Source of the DNA: a virus
Length of the DNA stretch: 57,820 bases
Strand: one strand, 5' to 3'
IMG/VR virus record: IMGVR_UViG_3300023500_000004
Span: 1-57,820 of that record
In this document: piece by piece, positions 42,149 through 52,021 of the stretch
Layout of the letters: every line of letters starts with the position of its first letter
Numbering within the stretch: the stretch's first letter is position 1
Notes under the pieces: generated by a model
What the model was told of the DNA's origin: nothing
Database searches by the model: none
The model's input: only the letters and a program-made list of their open reading frames with translations
Translations under genes and position numbers: made by a program

Positions 42149-43170
42149 TGTCTAAGTATATTGTCGGTGGCAAAATATATGAGGACAGCAGTTCCAGTGC
42201 TGTAATTGTTGGCAGTAGAGTATTAATACAGACCGGCGGTGTCACCGCTGTATCAGCAACCCTAACCGGCACAGCAACAGCAAGCATTACAGAAACAGAC
42301 ATAGTAACGGGCGGTAAGACTGTAGTTCTTACCCTGACAGGAGACACATTCGTAACAGGTACAACTAGCGAAGATGCTATAGCAGGGGGTTCAGACTCAG
42401 ATAAAACCGGCGCTAATAAATGGGATGCACTGATAAAGACAGCGCTAGATAATACTAACGTAGTACTATCAGCAGGTAATACCGTTGCAACAATTACACT
42501 ACCAGCATTCGCAACATATGACACAGCAGAGCAAGAAGTAATAACTTGGACAATACCAGCCGCTTCGCTTACAACTAGCACAAGTGATATAGTAGCAATA
42601 CCAACTTTTACGGTTGATGTATCTGGGTTTTCATTAGTAGCTAATAGCGGGTCGTATACCTACACAGGCACATCAAATCAGCTTGAACGCGGATTAGTTA
42701 TTCTCGCGAACGTCGGCTCTTATTCTTATACCGGCACTAATAATGCCTTGTTGTTAGGCCGTGTTTTAGTTGGGCAAAGTGGGGCTTATTCATATACCGG
42801 TGACAATTCAGCTTTAGATCGAGGTTTAATATTAACAGCGGCTAGCGGTACATATACCTATAGCGGCACGACCATTAACTTTGCTCAGGGTTTTGGTTTA
42901 GTTGCTGATTCTGGTATATTTAACTTAAATGGTACGAATGCCAACTTTATAACAGATAGGATACTAACAGTATCTAGTGGTATATATTCTTATAACGGGG
43001 TCGATGTTTCGCTTGTTTTTAGTGGCACGCCTTCGCCCGTACCAGATGCTAGAGGAATATCAGTTAATTCATTATTTGGCGATGGTGTTGTGTTTAGTGC
43101 TAAGTTTGGAAGCGGTAAATCAATTAATTCATCTTTCGGGGGTGGATTTAATAGCGATGGTGATATATGA
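42148..43170 (+). CDS. Repeat-containing fibre-like protein (340 aa)
   Basis: Residues 1-150 form a beta-rich domain. From about residue 162 to 305 there are six tandem units of ~24 residues with the pattern SGxYxYTGxxxxLxRGxxLxA; the last two are more diverged. The C-terminus is Gly/Ser-rich (ARGISVNSLFGDGVVFSAKF). Repeats of this kind form extended fibres or surface spikes. Translation is coupled to the neighbours by TAATG and ATGA overlaps. Confidence 0.6.
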   Translation: MSKYIVGGKIYEDSSSSAVIVGSRVLIQTGGVTAVSATLTGTATASITETDIVTGGKTVVLTLTGDTFVTGTTSEDAIAGGSDSDKTGANKWDALIKTALDNTNVVLSAGNTVATITLPAFATYDTAEQEVITWTIPAASLTTSTSDIVAIPTFTVDVSGFSLVANSGSYTYTGTSNQLERGLVILANVGSYSYTGTNNALLLGRVLVGQSGAYSYTGDNSALDRGLILTAASGTYTYSGTTINFAQGFGLVADSGIFNLNGTNANFITDRILTVSSGIYSYNGVDVSLVFSGTPSPVPDARGISVNSLFGDGVVFSAKFGSGKSINSSFGGGFNSDGDI

Positions 43171-43484
43171 CAGATATTAATAAGGGCGAGATAGGTCAGC
43201 CTTTGCGGGTTAATTTAGGTGTTGATATTAGCACAGCAACCGAGGCGTTAATTATTTTAGAGCCTGAAATCGGTGTAGCTAAAGAGTTCACGGCAACTAT
43301 ACCAAGCTCAAGTGTTACGCTACCAGATGGTACAGTATTAAATGCTAATGAGTACGCAGAATATACGACATTGACGAGCGATGATTTAGATTATGTGGGG
43401 CGCTGGAGAATGAAGCTAAAAGCTACGTTTTCAAGTACTGATGTTAGACAAACAAATTATGTTAAATTTAGGGTATTAAATTAA
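43167..43484 (+). CDS. Small beta-rich structural protein
   Basis: 105 aa. The start KGEIGQPLRVNLGVDIS with later DDLDYVGRWRMKLKATF resembles small beta-sandwich proteins found next to phage baseplate or fibre genes, where they aid attachment. Assignment by pattern only. Confidence 0.5.
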   Translation: MTDINKGEIGQPLRVNLGVDISTATEALIILEPEIGVAKEFTATIPSSSVTLPDGTVLNANEYAEYTTLTSDDLDYVGRWRMKLKATFSSTDVRQTNYVKFRVLN

Positions 43485-43496
43485 AGGTAAAAGATT

Positions 43497-43907
43497 ATGG
43501 CAACATATAACAAGTTCGACCAATTTGTAGAAGATTTGGCGCATAAAGTCCATGACATGAGCGCAGATGCTTTTACAGTTGCGTTAACAAATACTGCACC
43601 TGCGTCTACAAATACGGTTTTATCGAATATAACTGAAATATCTTATACGAATCTATCGAGCAGAGTGCTAGCATCTCCAACCACAAGCGCACAAACAAGC
43701 GGCACATTTACGCAATTATGGCCTGATTTGGTGTTGACGGCTTCGGGGGCGGTTGCTACGTTTCGCTATATTGTAATTTATAATGACACGCCAGCATCGC
43801 CATTGGATCCACTGATTGCGTGGTATGATTTTGGCTCAGCGTTGACGTTAGCCAGTGGCGAAACGCTAACAATAGATTGGACAACTTCAAGCTTCACGGT
43901 GGCATAA
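43497..43907 (+). CDS. Conserved phage structural protein
   Basis: 136 aa. The start MATYNKFDQFVEDLAHKVHD with a following VALTNTAPAS is a familiar opening of small virion-associated proteins in several tailed phages. The remainder is beta-rich. It directly precedes the terminase genes of the right phage (TAATG overlap). Confidence 0.6.
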   Translation: MATYNKFDQFVEDLAHKVHDMSADAFTVALTNTAPASTNTVLSNITEISYTNLSSRVLASPTTSAQTSGTFTQLWPDLVLTASGAVATFRYIVIYNDTPASPLDPLIAWYDFGSALTLASGETLTIDWTTSSFTVA

Positions 43908-44230
43908 TGATAGAAAAACGTAAAAAAGGCGGTCAACCAGGGAATAATAATTCCGGCAAAAACAATATGGCGCGGCAAGCTTTACAGATGGCAATTGCCA
44001 GTAAGGGCGCTAAGAAAGACGTAGTTAGCAAAATGAAAGTGCTATATGAGATTTGGCGCGTTCAGGTTGAGAAAGCTATGGACGGAGATCAAGCCGCTAC
44101 CGATGCAATCATGAACAGATTAGATGGAAAACCTTTTCAATCCATACAATTAACTGGCGATGAAGATAATCCTATCGCAATAAGCAAAGTAGAGCGAGTC
44201 ATTGTCAGTCCTACAAATACCGACCGCTGA
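43907..44230 (+). CDS. Small terminase subunit-like protein (right phage, P22 gene 3 position)
   Basis: 107 aa from ATG 43907 (TAATG with the previous stop). The start IEKRKKGGQPGNNNSGKNN is typical of short phage DNA-binding and packaging proteins; a helical middle follows (KMKVLYEIWRVQVEKAMDGD). Shorter than P22 gp3 (162 aa) and not clearly homologous, but it lies directly before the large subunit with a 29-base overlap. Confidence 0.65.
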   Translation: MIEKRKKGGQPGNNNSGKNNMARQALQMAIASKGAKKDVVSKMKVLYEIWRVQVEKAMDGDQAATDAIMNRLDGKPFQSIQLTGDEDNPIAISKVERVIVSPTNTDR

Positions 44231-45485
44231 GGTTTTTGAGCCGTTATTACACCCTAGTCGATACAAGGGCGCATGGGGTGGGCGCGGTAGCGGTAAATCA
44301 AACTTTTTCGCTGAAAAGCTTATTGATGATTCGTTGTATGAAAAGGGACTTCGTTCCGTTTGCATTCGTGAAGTTCAAAAAACTCTAAAACAATCATCCA
44401 AAAAACTTATTGAAGATAAACTCATTGACTTAAGATTAGGCGAGGCTGATGGCTTTAAGGTGTTTAAGGAGGTCATAGAAACACCAAATGATGGGATGAT
44501 AATCTTTCAAGGGATGCAAGACCATACAGCCGAGTCAATAAAATCATTAGAAGGTTTTGGTCGCGCATGGGTTGAAGAGGCACAAACATTATCTGCGACA
44601 TCGTTAAGATTATTAAGGCCGACAATAAGAAGTGAAGGGTCAGAACTGTGGTTTAGCTGGAACCCGCGAAGAAAGACTGATCCTGTAGACGTATTGTTGA
44701 GGCAAGGCCAACCACCCACAAATTCAACTATTGTTAAAGCCAATTGGTCAGACAATCCTTGGTTTCCTTCTGTGCTAGAACAGGAGCGCATTGATTGCTT
44801 AAACAATAATCCTGATGAGTACGATCACGTTTGGGATGGTGGTTATGCAACGGTAACGGAAGGCGCTTATTTTGCTAAACATTTAGCCAAGGCCAAACAA
44901 GAGGGCAGAATAGGGCGTGTCGCACCTGATCCATTGATGACTATTAGGTTATTTGCAGATATCGGTGGGACGGGCGCAAAGGCCGATGCTTTTACGTTAT
45001 GGGCCGCTCAGTTTATCGGTAAAGAAATTCGAGTTATAAATTACTATGAAGTACAGGGTCAATCACTCGAAGCTCATTTAGCATGGATGCGTGAAAATGA
45101 TTATTCGCCTAGTAAAGCTCAAATATGGCTTCCTCACGATGGGAAAACCAATGACCGTGTTTATGATGTATCATATGAGAGCGCATTTAAGAGTGCGGGT
45201 TATAATGTTACGGTTATCCCAAACCAAGGTAAAGGCGCGGCCAAAGCTAGGGTTGAGGAAGTTAGGCGGTTATTCCCTAATATGTGGTTTGATGCTGAAA
45301 AGTGTGCCGGTGGCATAGATGCGTTAGGCTGGTATCATGAGAAGAAAGATGAAGTGAGAAATATTGGTTTAGGGCCGGAACATGACTGGGCTTCGCATGG
45401 TGCGGACGCTTTTGGCCTAATGGCTGTGTCGAACTCGCTACAAGAACCTATAAGCGAAACAATAACTTTTGAATCGGAGTGGTGA
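44202..45485 (+). CDS. Large terminase subunit (right phage)
   Basis: 427 aa, starting with TTG. Walker A GGRGSGKS (26-33), Walker B AWVEEAQ (Glu125, Glu126), nuclease Asp253 (LFADIGG) and a final GADAFG. This is the terminase_3 type, with a short spacing from Walker A to B, unlike the 510-aa enzyme at 33108. P22 gp2 is 499 aa, so this one is smaller. It overlaps the gene before and the portal gene after. Confidence 0.92.
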   Translation: MSVLQIPTAEVFEPLLHPSRYKGAWGGRGSGKSNFFAEKLIDDSLYEKGLRSVCIREVQKTLKQSSKKLIEDKLIDLRLGEADGFKVFKEVIETPNDGMIIFQGMQDHTAESIKSLEGFGRAWVEEAQTLSATSLRLLRPTIRSEGSELWFSWNPRRKTDPVDVLLRQGQPPTNSTIVKANWSDNPWFPSVLEQERIDCLNNNPDEYDHVWDGGYATVTEGAYFAKHLAKAKQEGRIGRVAPDPLMTIRLFADIGGTGAKADAFTLWAAQFIGKEIRVINYYEVQGQSLEAHLAWMRENDYSPSKAQIWLPHDGKTNDRVYDVSYESAFKSAGYNVTVIPNQGKGAAKARVEEVRRLFPNMWFDAEKCAGGIDALGWYHEKKDEVRNIGLGPEHDWASHGADAFGLMAVSNSLQEPISETITFESEW

Positions 45486-47635
45486 TGGCTACTAATGAAG
45501 AAATACATAAAAGGGCGCTAGAGCGATTTCAGCTAGTAGAAGGCAAAGAGCGCAATCAAAGGCGTTTAGCGGTTGAAGATATTAAGTTCGCTCAAACTGA
45601 GGATGGCCAGTGGGACGAGGGGGCTATCACTAAAAGAGCGGGGCGGCCACGTTATACTATTAATAGAGTTGCAGGTGCTATTGACCAGTTAATTGGCGAC
45701 CAGCGGCAAAATCGTACAGATATTAAGATACGCCCTGTTTCTGGCGGATCGACTGAGGATGTTGCTAAGACTATGACCGGCCTTATTCGCAATATTGAAA
45801 GCCAAAGTAAGGCCAGCAATGCTTATGATAATGCTTTTGATGAAACGACTAACGGAGGTTACGGTGGTTGGCGTGTTATCACAGAGTTTAATGATGACGA
45901 TGTTTTCGAGCAAGACGCTAAGATTAAGCCAATACTTGGAGCAACAACTTCTTTATGGTTTGATCCAAGTGCCAAAGAATATGATAAACGTGATGCTAAC
46001 TGGGCTTTTTTAACTATTGATATGAGTGTTGAAGAGCATAAAGATAGGTTCCCTGATTCAGCGGTAAGCGATTTCAGTCAAGAGCAATTCAATCAAAATT
46101 TATGCAGAGACTGGTTTACACAAAGCACAGTGAAAGTGGCTGAATATTGGGTTAAAACGCCCGTTAATAAAAACATAGGGTTGTTATCTGACGGACGTGT
46201 CATTGATCTTGACGAAGAAAAAGAAGTACTAGACGAATTAGAAGCGCAAGGGATTACAGTCGTTAAGCAGCGCACAGCTAAAAGCCACATTGTAGAAATG
46301 TATTTAATAGATGGCTCAGGAATTTTAGTTGATGCTAAAAGATGGGCGGGTAAATTTATCCCACTTATTCCTGTGTTTGGGCGTCAATCATTTATAGAAG
46401 GGCGCGAATATACAAGGGGAATTGTTAGATTTGCTAAAGATGCAAACAGAATTTATAACTATACGACCAGCGCAGCAATTGAAACAGCGGCTTTAACGCC
46501 TAAAGATCCTTACTGGTATACGCCAGCAATGATAAAAGGGCATGAGTCAAAGTATAGAAACTTTAATACCTCTAATAGTCCATTTATGCCGTATAACCCT
46601 GACCCACAAGTCGGCGGCCCACCTCAAAGAAGTGGAGCGCCCGCTGTTCAAGGTGCATTTATACAGCAGATACAACAAGCCAGCATGGATTTGTATCATG
46701 TCACTGGTATGCAGCCACCAAGTTTAGGCGCTAATCCTGAATTAAAGAGCGGTAAAGCAATCCAAGCTCAAGAGCGTTTGGGTGATCGAGGCTCTTATAT
46801 ATTCAGTGATAACCTATCAAAATCTATTGAATATACAGCGGAAATATTAGTAGATTTGTTGCCCAAGATTTACGACACAAGACGACAAATTAGAATCATG
46901 TCCCAAGATGGCGAAACTGAGCAAGTATTTATTAATGATGAAGTGATCGACAATCAAACAGGTGATAAAGTTTTGGTTAATGATTTATCGTTAGGTAAGT
47001 ATGACGTAGTAGCAGAAACCGGCCCAGCGTTTGCAACACAGCGCCAAGAGTCGGCACAACAGATTATAGAGTTGATTGGAACATCACCAACATTTGAAAA
47101 TCTAGCAATGGATCTAGTCGCCAAAGACTTACCTATTCTTGAGTCTAAAGAGCTAACCAAGCGTGTTAGAAAGATCATGATTAAGCAGGGCGTAGTTGAG
47201 CCAACCGAAGAAGAGGTTAAAGATTTAGGTTTAGATCAGCCGCAACAGCCGGACCCACAGCAGTCGGCTATCACAGAAAATATTCAAATACAGACCGAGA
47301 AGTTAATAAGTGATATTGAAAATCAGGATGCTAAGACGCTTAAAACAACGATTGATACGCAGAATTCAACAATTAAAGCTTATCAAGATTTGATGAATGC
47401 TTATAAGATACAGGCAGAAACGGGAATCCCTTTCACAGAGGATGACCACCATATCAGGGTTAAGCAGCAAGATATTATAGAAGAGGCGCAGCAACAAATT
47501 GAAGAAGGCCCAAACAAAGAACAGCTAGAAAGCATTGTCCAAGACCAGGGCGAAAGCGGAGAGATTGAAGGAAAGCGAAGATTAACTGTTGAGCAGCCAA
47601 GTGCTAGCGTTGGCCAAGATAGTTTAAATCAATGA
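45485..47635 (+). CDS. P22-like portal protein
   Basis: 716 aa from ATG 45485 (GGAG five bases upstream), close to P22 gp1 (725 aa). Early region KFAQTEDGQWDEGAITKRAG, RPRYTINRVAGAIDQLIGDQ and RQNRTDIKIRP are characteristic of P22-type portals. The C-terminal ~130 residues are Gln/Glu-rich coiled coil, corresponding to the P22 barrel. It forms the DNA gate of the capsid. Confidence 0.92.
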   Translation: MATNEEIHKRALERFQLVEGKERNQRRLAVEDIKFAQTEDGQWDEGAITKRAGRPRYTINRVAGAIDQLIGDQRQNRTDIKIRPVSGGSTEDVAKTMTGLIRNIESQSKASNAYDNAFDETTNGGYGGWRVITEFNDDDVFEQDAKIKPILGATTSLWFDPSAKEYDKRDANWAFLTIDMSVEEHKDRFPDSAVSDFSQEQFNQNLCRDWFTQSTVKVAEYWVKTPVNKNIGLLSDGRVIDLDEEKEVLDELEAQGITVVKQRTAKSHIVEMYLIDGSGILVDAKRWAGKFIPLIPVFGRQSFIEGREYTRGIVRFAKDANRIYNYTTSAAIETAALTPKDPYWYTPAMIKGHESKYRNFNTSNSPFMPYNPDPQVGGPPQRSGAPAVQGAFIQQIQQASMDLYHVTGMQPPSLGANPELKSGKAIQAQERLGDRGSYIFSDNLSKSIEYTAEILVDLLPKIYDTRRQIRIMSQDGETEQVFINDEVIDNQTGDKVLVNDLSLGKYDVVAETGPAFATQRQESAQQIIELIGTSPTFENLAMDLVAKDLPILESKELTKRVRKIMIKQGVVEPTEEEVKDLGLDQPQQPDPQQSAITENIQIQTEKLISDIENQDAKTLKTTIDTQNSTIKAYQDLMNAYKIQAETGIPFTEDDHHIRVKQQDIIEEAQQQIEEGPNKEQLESIVQDQGESGEIEGKRRLTVEQPSASVGQDSLNQ

Positions 47636-47708
47636 AAATATGATATACAATAGTAAAAACGCATACGTCAAGCGATATTGACGGCTAAAATCAACCGAAA
47701 GGTGTGTT

Positions 47709-48449
47709 ATGCCAGAAGAGCAAGAGCAAGCTGCACTTACTGAGGATGAAGTTTTAGATAACTCAATCTCAGAGGAAATAGCGGAGTCAGCGCCCGTTGA
47801 AGAAAAGGAAGTTGAAGAAGTTAAGCCCGTTGAAGAAGATGGTTTTCAGAAGCGGATTAACAAAGTTACAGCAGATAAATATGCTGAGAAACGTCGAGCG
47901 GACGAACTGCAAAAAAAGCTAGATGAAGTTAGTCAGAGACCTAAAGAAGAGGCTAAAGACGAACCAAGTTTAGAGAACTTTGATTATGATGATTCGGCCT
48001 ATCAAGCCGCATTGATTGATTACAAAGTAAATAAAGCAGTTCAAGACCAAGAGACTAGAGCTAGAGAAGCGGCTCATGCAATTAGCGCACAAGAAAGCCA
48101 AAAGGTTTTTAATGATCGCATTGCAGAGTTAAACAAACCTGATTTTGCTGAGGTTGCTAATAACGTTCCAGAACTACCACAAGGTGTTGCTGACGCATTA
48201 GTACAGAGCGAAAACGGGGCTGAACTAATCTACCACTTGGGGACGCATCTTGATTTAGCGGATAAGCTTTCGGGCATGTCGTCAAATCAGGCAATGATGG
48301 AACTTGGTAAAATATCTGCAAATATGAATACTAAATCAGAAATTAAACAAAGTGCAGCACCCGAACCGATAGAGCCGATTACCTCCGGTGGCGGATCGCT
48401 TAAGAAAGACTTAGGCGAGATGTCAATGGAAGAGATCTATAACTCTTGA
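47709..48449 (+). CDS. Scaffolding protein (right phage, gene 8 position)
   Basis: 246 aa, strongly acidic N-terminus (EEQEQAALTEDEVLDN, EEKEVEEVKPVEEDG) followed by a charged coiled coil and a Lys-containing C-terminal region. Such build and the place between portal and coat identify the scaffold; P22 gp8 is 303 aa. A 73-base gap with a CGTCAA/TTGACG hairpin precedes it, and GAAAGG lies before ATG. Confidence 0.8.
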   Translation: MPEEQEQAALTEDEVLDNSISEEIAESAPVEEKEVEEVKPVEEDGFQKRINKVTADKYAEKRRADELQKKLDEVSQRPKEEAKDEPSLENFDYDDSAYQAALIDYKVNKAVQDQETRAREAAHAISAQESQKVFNDRIAELNKPDFAEVANNVPELPQGVADALVQSENGAELIYHLGTHLDLADKLSGMSSNQAMMELGKISANMNTKSEIKQSAAPEPIEPITSGGGSLKKDLGEMSMEEIYNS

Positions 48450-48475
48450 CGCGAAGGTCTCAGGAGAATTAGCAA

Positions 48476-49699
48476 ATGGCTAACAATTTTAAGAATACCA
48501 GTCTTGTCACCAAGATTGCAGTAAAAGAGTTTCTAAACTCCCTAGTAATGGGGCAAAAGGTTGACCGTCAACTAGACAGTCAATTCCAAAAAGTAGGCGC
48601 TTCAATTCAAGTTCGTCGCCCTGTTATGTTTACCGCTTCAAGTGGTGCAACATTGGGGACGGCTACAGATATTGAAGAACGTGCCGCAACCGTCACACTA
48701 GATCAACGTCAAAAAGTACATTTTGAGGTAACTTCTCAGGATATGACTTTAAGCGTTGAAGATATGACCTCTCGATTTATTCGTCCAGCTATGGAAGAAC
48801 TAGCGCAAAAAGTCGAGACTGATATTGGTGGTATTTATACCGATATCGGTAACTTTTCAGGTACAGCCGGAACCACTCCAACAACTTTCTTATCTGTCGC
48901 AACCGCTGGGGCGGTATTAAGCAAGTTAGGCGTCCCAATGGAAAGCCGCTCATTATTTGTTAATGCCGATGCATCAGTTGCGCTCTCAGACGGATTGAAA
49001 ACAGTATTCCCGTCTGATATTGCTAAAAAAGCAATTGAAGAAGCAATGGTCGGGCGATATGGTAGATTTGATATCTTTGAGTCTAACTCAGGGTCGACGC
49101 ATATTGTCGGGGTTGCGACTGGTACGCCATTGATTAATGGTGCGTCTCAAAACACTACTTATGCAGCTAGTGGTGATGCTTGGAATCAAGCACTTGCAAC
49201 AGATGGATGGACTAACTCAACTACAGGCATTTTGTTAGCAGGTGATGTTATCACTATTGCTGGTGTAAATTCTGTTAATCGACGAACACGGGTTGATACT
49301 GGCGCCCTTCAAACGTTTACAGTAACAGCAGACGCGAATAGTGGTGCTACTACCGGCCCAGCTAGTTTAACGGTAAGCCCCCCACTTATTACAAGTGGCC
49401 CTTATCAAACTGTTACAGCAGCACCAGCAGACGGTGCGGTTATCACAGTTAAGACCGGCGCAGGTGGTTCTAGTCATCCTCAAAACTTGGGATTCCATAA
49501 GAATGCTATCACTTTAGCTATGGCCCCCCTTGATTTGCCAACAGATGGTGCAAGTGCAGCCCGTGAGAGCTTTAAAGGAATCTCTATTCGTTCAGTGCGT
49601 CAATATGACATTACGAATGATAAGACGGTTTTCCGTTTTGATATCCTTTACGGAATTAAGGCTCAAAACCCTGATTATGCAGTACGCTTAACAGGCTAG
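48476..49699 (+). CDS. P22-like coat protein
   Basis: 407 aa. The start (MANNFKNTSLVTKIAVKEFL), the E-loop region TVTLDQRQKVHFEVTSQD and the FDIFESNSGSTHIVG followed by an inserted domain (about 225-320, rich in Thr/Gly, like the P22 I-domain) fit the P22 gp5 family (430 aa). Codons are more GC-rich, as for a highly made protein. AGGAGAA before ATG. A strong terminator follows. Confidence 0.88.
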   Translation: MANNFKNTSLVTKIAVKEFLNSLVMGQKVDRQLDSQFQKVGASIQVRRPVMFTASSGATLGTATDIEERAATVTLDQRQKVHFEVTSQDMTLSVEDMTSRFIRPAMEELAQKVETDIGGIYTDIGNFSGTAGTTPTTFLSVATAGAVLSKLGVPMESRSLFVNADASVALSDGLKTVFPSDIAKKAIEEAMVGRYGRFDIFESNSGSTHIVGVATGTPLINGASQNTTYAASGDAWNQALATDGWTNSTTGILLAGDVITIAGVNSVNRRTRVDTGALQTFTVTADANSGATTGPASLTVSPPLITSGPYQTVTAAPADGAVITVKTGAGGSSHPQNLGFHKNAITLAMAPLDLPTDGASAARESFKGISIRSVRQYDITNDKTVFRFDILYGIKAQNPDYAVRLTG

Positions 49700-49712
49700 A
49701 TTTTCCCCTTTT

Positions 49713-49738
49713 AGCGCCCTTAATTGGGCGCTTTTTTT
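49713..49738 (+). terminator. Rho-independent terminator after coat gene
   Basis: Seven-pair stem AGCGCCC/GGGCGCT with a six-base loop, followed by seven T. Confidence 0.9.
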
Positions 49739-49760
49739 ACCCTCCCTCATGGTGTGACCA

Positions 49761-50126
49761 ATGAAAGATTTTAAGATGTGGGTTTACCACAAAACAGAAA
49801 CACCAAAAATAATCAACAGAAGTGAACTTGAAGAAAGCATAAAAGACGGCTGGCAAGAATCGCCCGCATGTTTTTTAGACCTTAAAGATATTGGCATAGA
49901 TAAAAATAAGATAAAAAAAGGGAACAAGAACGAAACACAAAAAGCACAGCAGGCTATTGAGGCTGTCGAAGGCATTGCACAAAGCATAAATAACGCGCTT
50001 AATATTGATGTGATGAATAAGAACGAACTAGAAACCTATATAAGCGAACATTACAGTATAGATTTAGATAAGAGAAAGACGTTAAAGAGTTTAAGGAAAC
50101 AAGCCAAAAAAATAGCAGGTGCATAG
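49761..50126 (+). CDS. Small protein between coat and gp4-like gene
   Basis: 121 aa. Residues 1-35 (MWVYHKTETPKIINRSELEE, then GWQESPACF) resemble small head-region proteins of other phages with an 'HK.E' start and 'GW..SP' pattern. A Lys/Gln-rich middle leads to a helical end (NELETYISEHYSIDLDKRKT, then LRKQAKK), like a small SAP/Rho-N type helix pair. P22 has no counterpart here. Function unknown. Confidence 0.55.
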   Translation: MKDFKMWVYHKTETPKIINRSELEESIKDGWQESPACFLDLKDIGIDKNKIKKGNKNETQKAQQAIEAVEGIAQSINNALNIDVMNKNELETYISEHYSIDLDKRKTLKSLRKQAKKIAGA

Positions 50127-50564
50127 ATGACCACAGCATTACAGATAATTAACGGCGCTACTGAAAAGCTAGGTGTAAAGACGGCTGAATCACCATTAGA
50201 AGCAGCAGACTTTCAGGTAACGCTTGATGAGATGAACGACATGCTTTCTGAATGGGCGGATGCTGGCTTAACTCCGAGCTTTATCGAAGTTAGCAATGGC
50301 TCAGATGTTGTTAATGTTGATCGTAATGCGGTGGGGGCGGTTAAAGATGCGCTCGCGCTTAGAATAGCGCCTAGTTTTCAGCGTTTAGTTACGCCAATGT
50401 TAGCGGCCATGGCAAGGCTATCAATGACTAGACTGGAGGCTTCAACTGATTTTATTGGCGAAGTGGAATACCCTGATACTATGCCAACCGGCTCAGGTAA
50501 TGATTGTTCAAATACTGCTATCAATAGACGCTTCTTTAAACAGAATAAAAAGGAAACGTTTTAA
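50127..50564 (+). CDS. P22 gp4-like tail accessory factor
   Basis: 145 aa (P22 gp4: 166). Helical: ALQIINGATEKLGVKTAE, LDEMNDMLSEWADAGLTP, LALRIAPSFQRLVTPML. In P22, gp4 binds below the portal to build the tail and stabilise packaged DNA. It is followed by the gp10-like gene with a TAATG overlap, exactly as in P22. Confidence 0.82.
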   Translation: MTTALQIINGATEKLGVKTAESPLEAADFQVTLDEMNDMLSEWADAGLTPSFIEVSNGSDVVNVDRNAVGAVKDALALRIAPSFQRLVTPMLAAMARLSMTRLEASTDFIGEVEYPDTMPTGSGNDCSNTAINRRFFKQNKKETF

Positions 50565-52021
50565 TGCCTCGTGTCCAATTACCGATACCTTTTAGCTTTT
50601 ATCAATCTGATAGCTTACCGTTATCGGCACAGCGTTGTATTAACTGGATACCAACCGTTGCCGAAACGAATGCTTTGAACGCTAGGTCATTGATGCAACC
50701 ATCCGGACTTAAAACATTTAAAGACACTCTATTGCATAAGAATAGAGGCGCTTTAGTAATGAAAGAAGTGCCTTATTTTGTTAATAGGAATACGCTTTTA
50801 TCGCTTGCTAGCGATGGCACAATTACAACTCACGGGACAATAGAAGGGACTGGCCGCGTATCTATGGCAAATAATGGTCAGTTTTTAGTGGTTGTTGTGC
50901 CAGCCGGTAAATCATACGTTTATGACAATGTAGCATTATCGTTAACGCAGATAACTGATGTTGATTTTAGAGTGTCGGATGCTGTTGTATTTAAAGATGG
51001 CTACTTTGTATTTTCTGAAACAGTTGGTGATGTTTTCTTTAATTCAGCTTTAAATAATCCGCTTGCTTTTAGTGCTTTAGATTTTGGGACGGCTGAAATT
51101 AATCCAGACAGCATAGTAGGCTTACATGTTAACCATAATGAATTATTTGTTTGTGGTTTAGAGACTATTGAGTTATTTCAGAACGTGGGCGGATCAGGGT
51201 TCCCATTCCAGCGGATTAATGGCGCTAATATTCAAAAAGGCGTACATGCTAAATTTTCATTGTTAGAATTCGATAATACATTTTGTTTTGTTGGTGGCGG
51301 CTTGAATGAAAAGTCAGCAATATGGAAGGTATCAGGTAGTTCAAGCGTTCAGAAAATAAGTACTGATGCTATTGATCATGAAATTCAGAAATTCACACGA
51401 GATGAAATATCAAATTCATTTGCAATGACCTATCAGGATTCAGGGCAATTTTTAGCCTTATTTACTTTCGAGTCAGAGCTCATACCTTCGCGGACATTTG
51501 TTTATAACGCTACAGCATCAGCACTACTTCAGCAGAGGGTTTGGTTTGAGGTTCAAACAGGCGTTTCAGATAATAGGTTTAGAGTTCAATCAATCGTAGC
51601 AGCGTATGGCAAATTACTGTGTGGAGATCAATCAACCGGCATTATCGGTGAGTTTGATTCTAATACTTTGGATTATTACGGTGATGAGATATATAGGCAG
51701 ATGACAACAGCGCCTTTTAGTGAAAATGGGTTGCCTATATTCGCTGGTGAATTAGAAGCTACGTTTGAAAGCGGTGTCGGTTTAACTACGGGCCAAGGAT
51801 CAGACCCAGTTGTTAGAATGAGGCTATCAGATGACGGAGGGCGCACTTTTGGCAATGCGATAAGCCGAAGTATCGGTAAAATAGGTAAATACGGTCAGAG
51901 ATCAATCTGGAGGCGTCAGGGCCGCTTTCCGGTATCTAGAATGATAAGGCTAACCATAACCGACAAGGTACGCGCCAACCTCATTAAACTAGCTGCTACT
52001 CCAGACTTAGGGGCTCAATAA
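50564..52021 (+). CDS. P22 gp10-like packaged-DNA stabilisation protein
   Basis: 485 aa (P22 gp10: 472). Start FSFYQSDSLPLSAQRCINWI and mid FPFQRINGANIQKGVHAKFS are family landmarks; the C-terminal part VRMRLSDDGGRTFGNAISRS with RFPVSRMIRLTITD ends the beta-propeller-like body. It forms the tail hub that holds the needle and spikes. Confidence 0.88.
   Translation: MPRVQLPIPFSFYQSDSLPLSAQRCINWIPTVAETNALNARSLMQPSGLKTFKDTLLHKNRGALVMKEVPYFVNRNTLLSLASDGTITTHGTIEGTGRVSMANNGQFLVVVVPAGKSYVYDNVALSLTQITDVDFRVSDAVVFKDGYFVFSETVGDVFFNSALNNPLAFSALDFGTAEINPDSIVGLHVNHNELFVCGLETIELFQNVGGSGFPFQRINGANIQKGVHAKFSLLEFDNTFCFVGGGLNEKSAIWKVSGSSSVQKISTDAIDHEIQKFTRDEISNSFAMTYQDSGQFLALFTFESELIPSRTFVYNATASALLQQRVWFEVQTGVSDNRFRVQSIVAAYGKLLCGDQSTGIIGEFDSNTLDYYGDEIYRQMTTAPFSENGLPIFAGELEATFESGVGLTTGQGSDPVVRMRLSDDGGRTFGNAISRSIGKIGKYGQRSIWRRQGRFPVSRMIRLTITDKVRANLIKLAATPDLGAQ

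Noticed and set aside
47636-47708. Sigma-70 promoter before the scaffold gene (TTGACG)
   Set aside because: The TTGACG is one arm of a hairpin and no fitting -10 follows at 16-18 bases.
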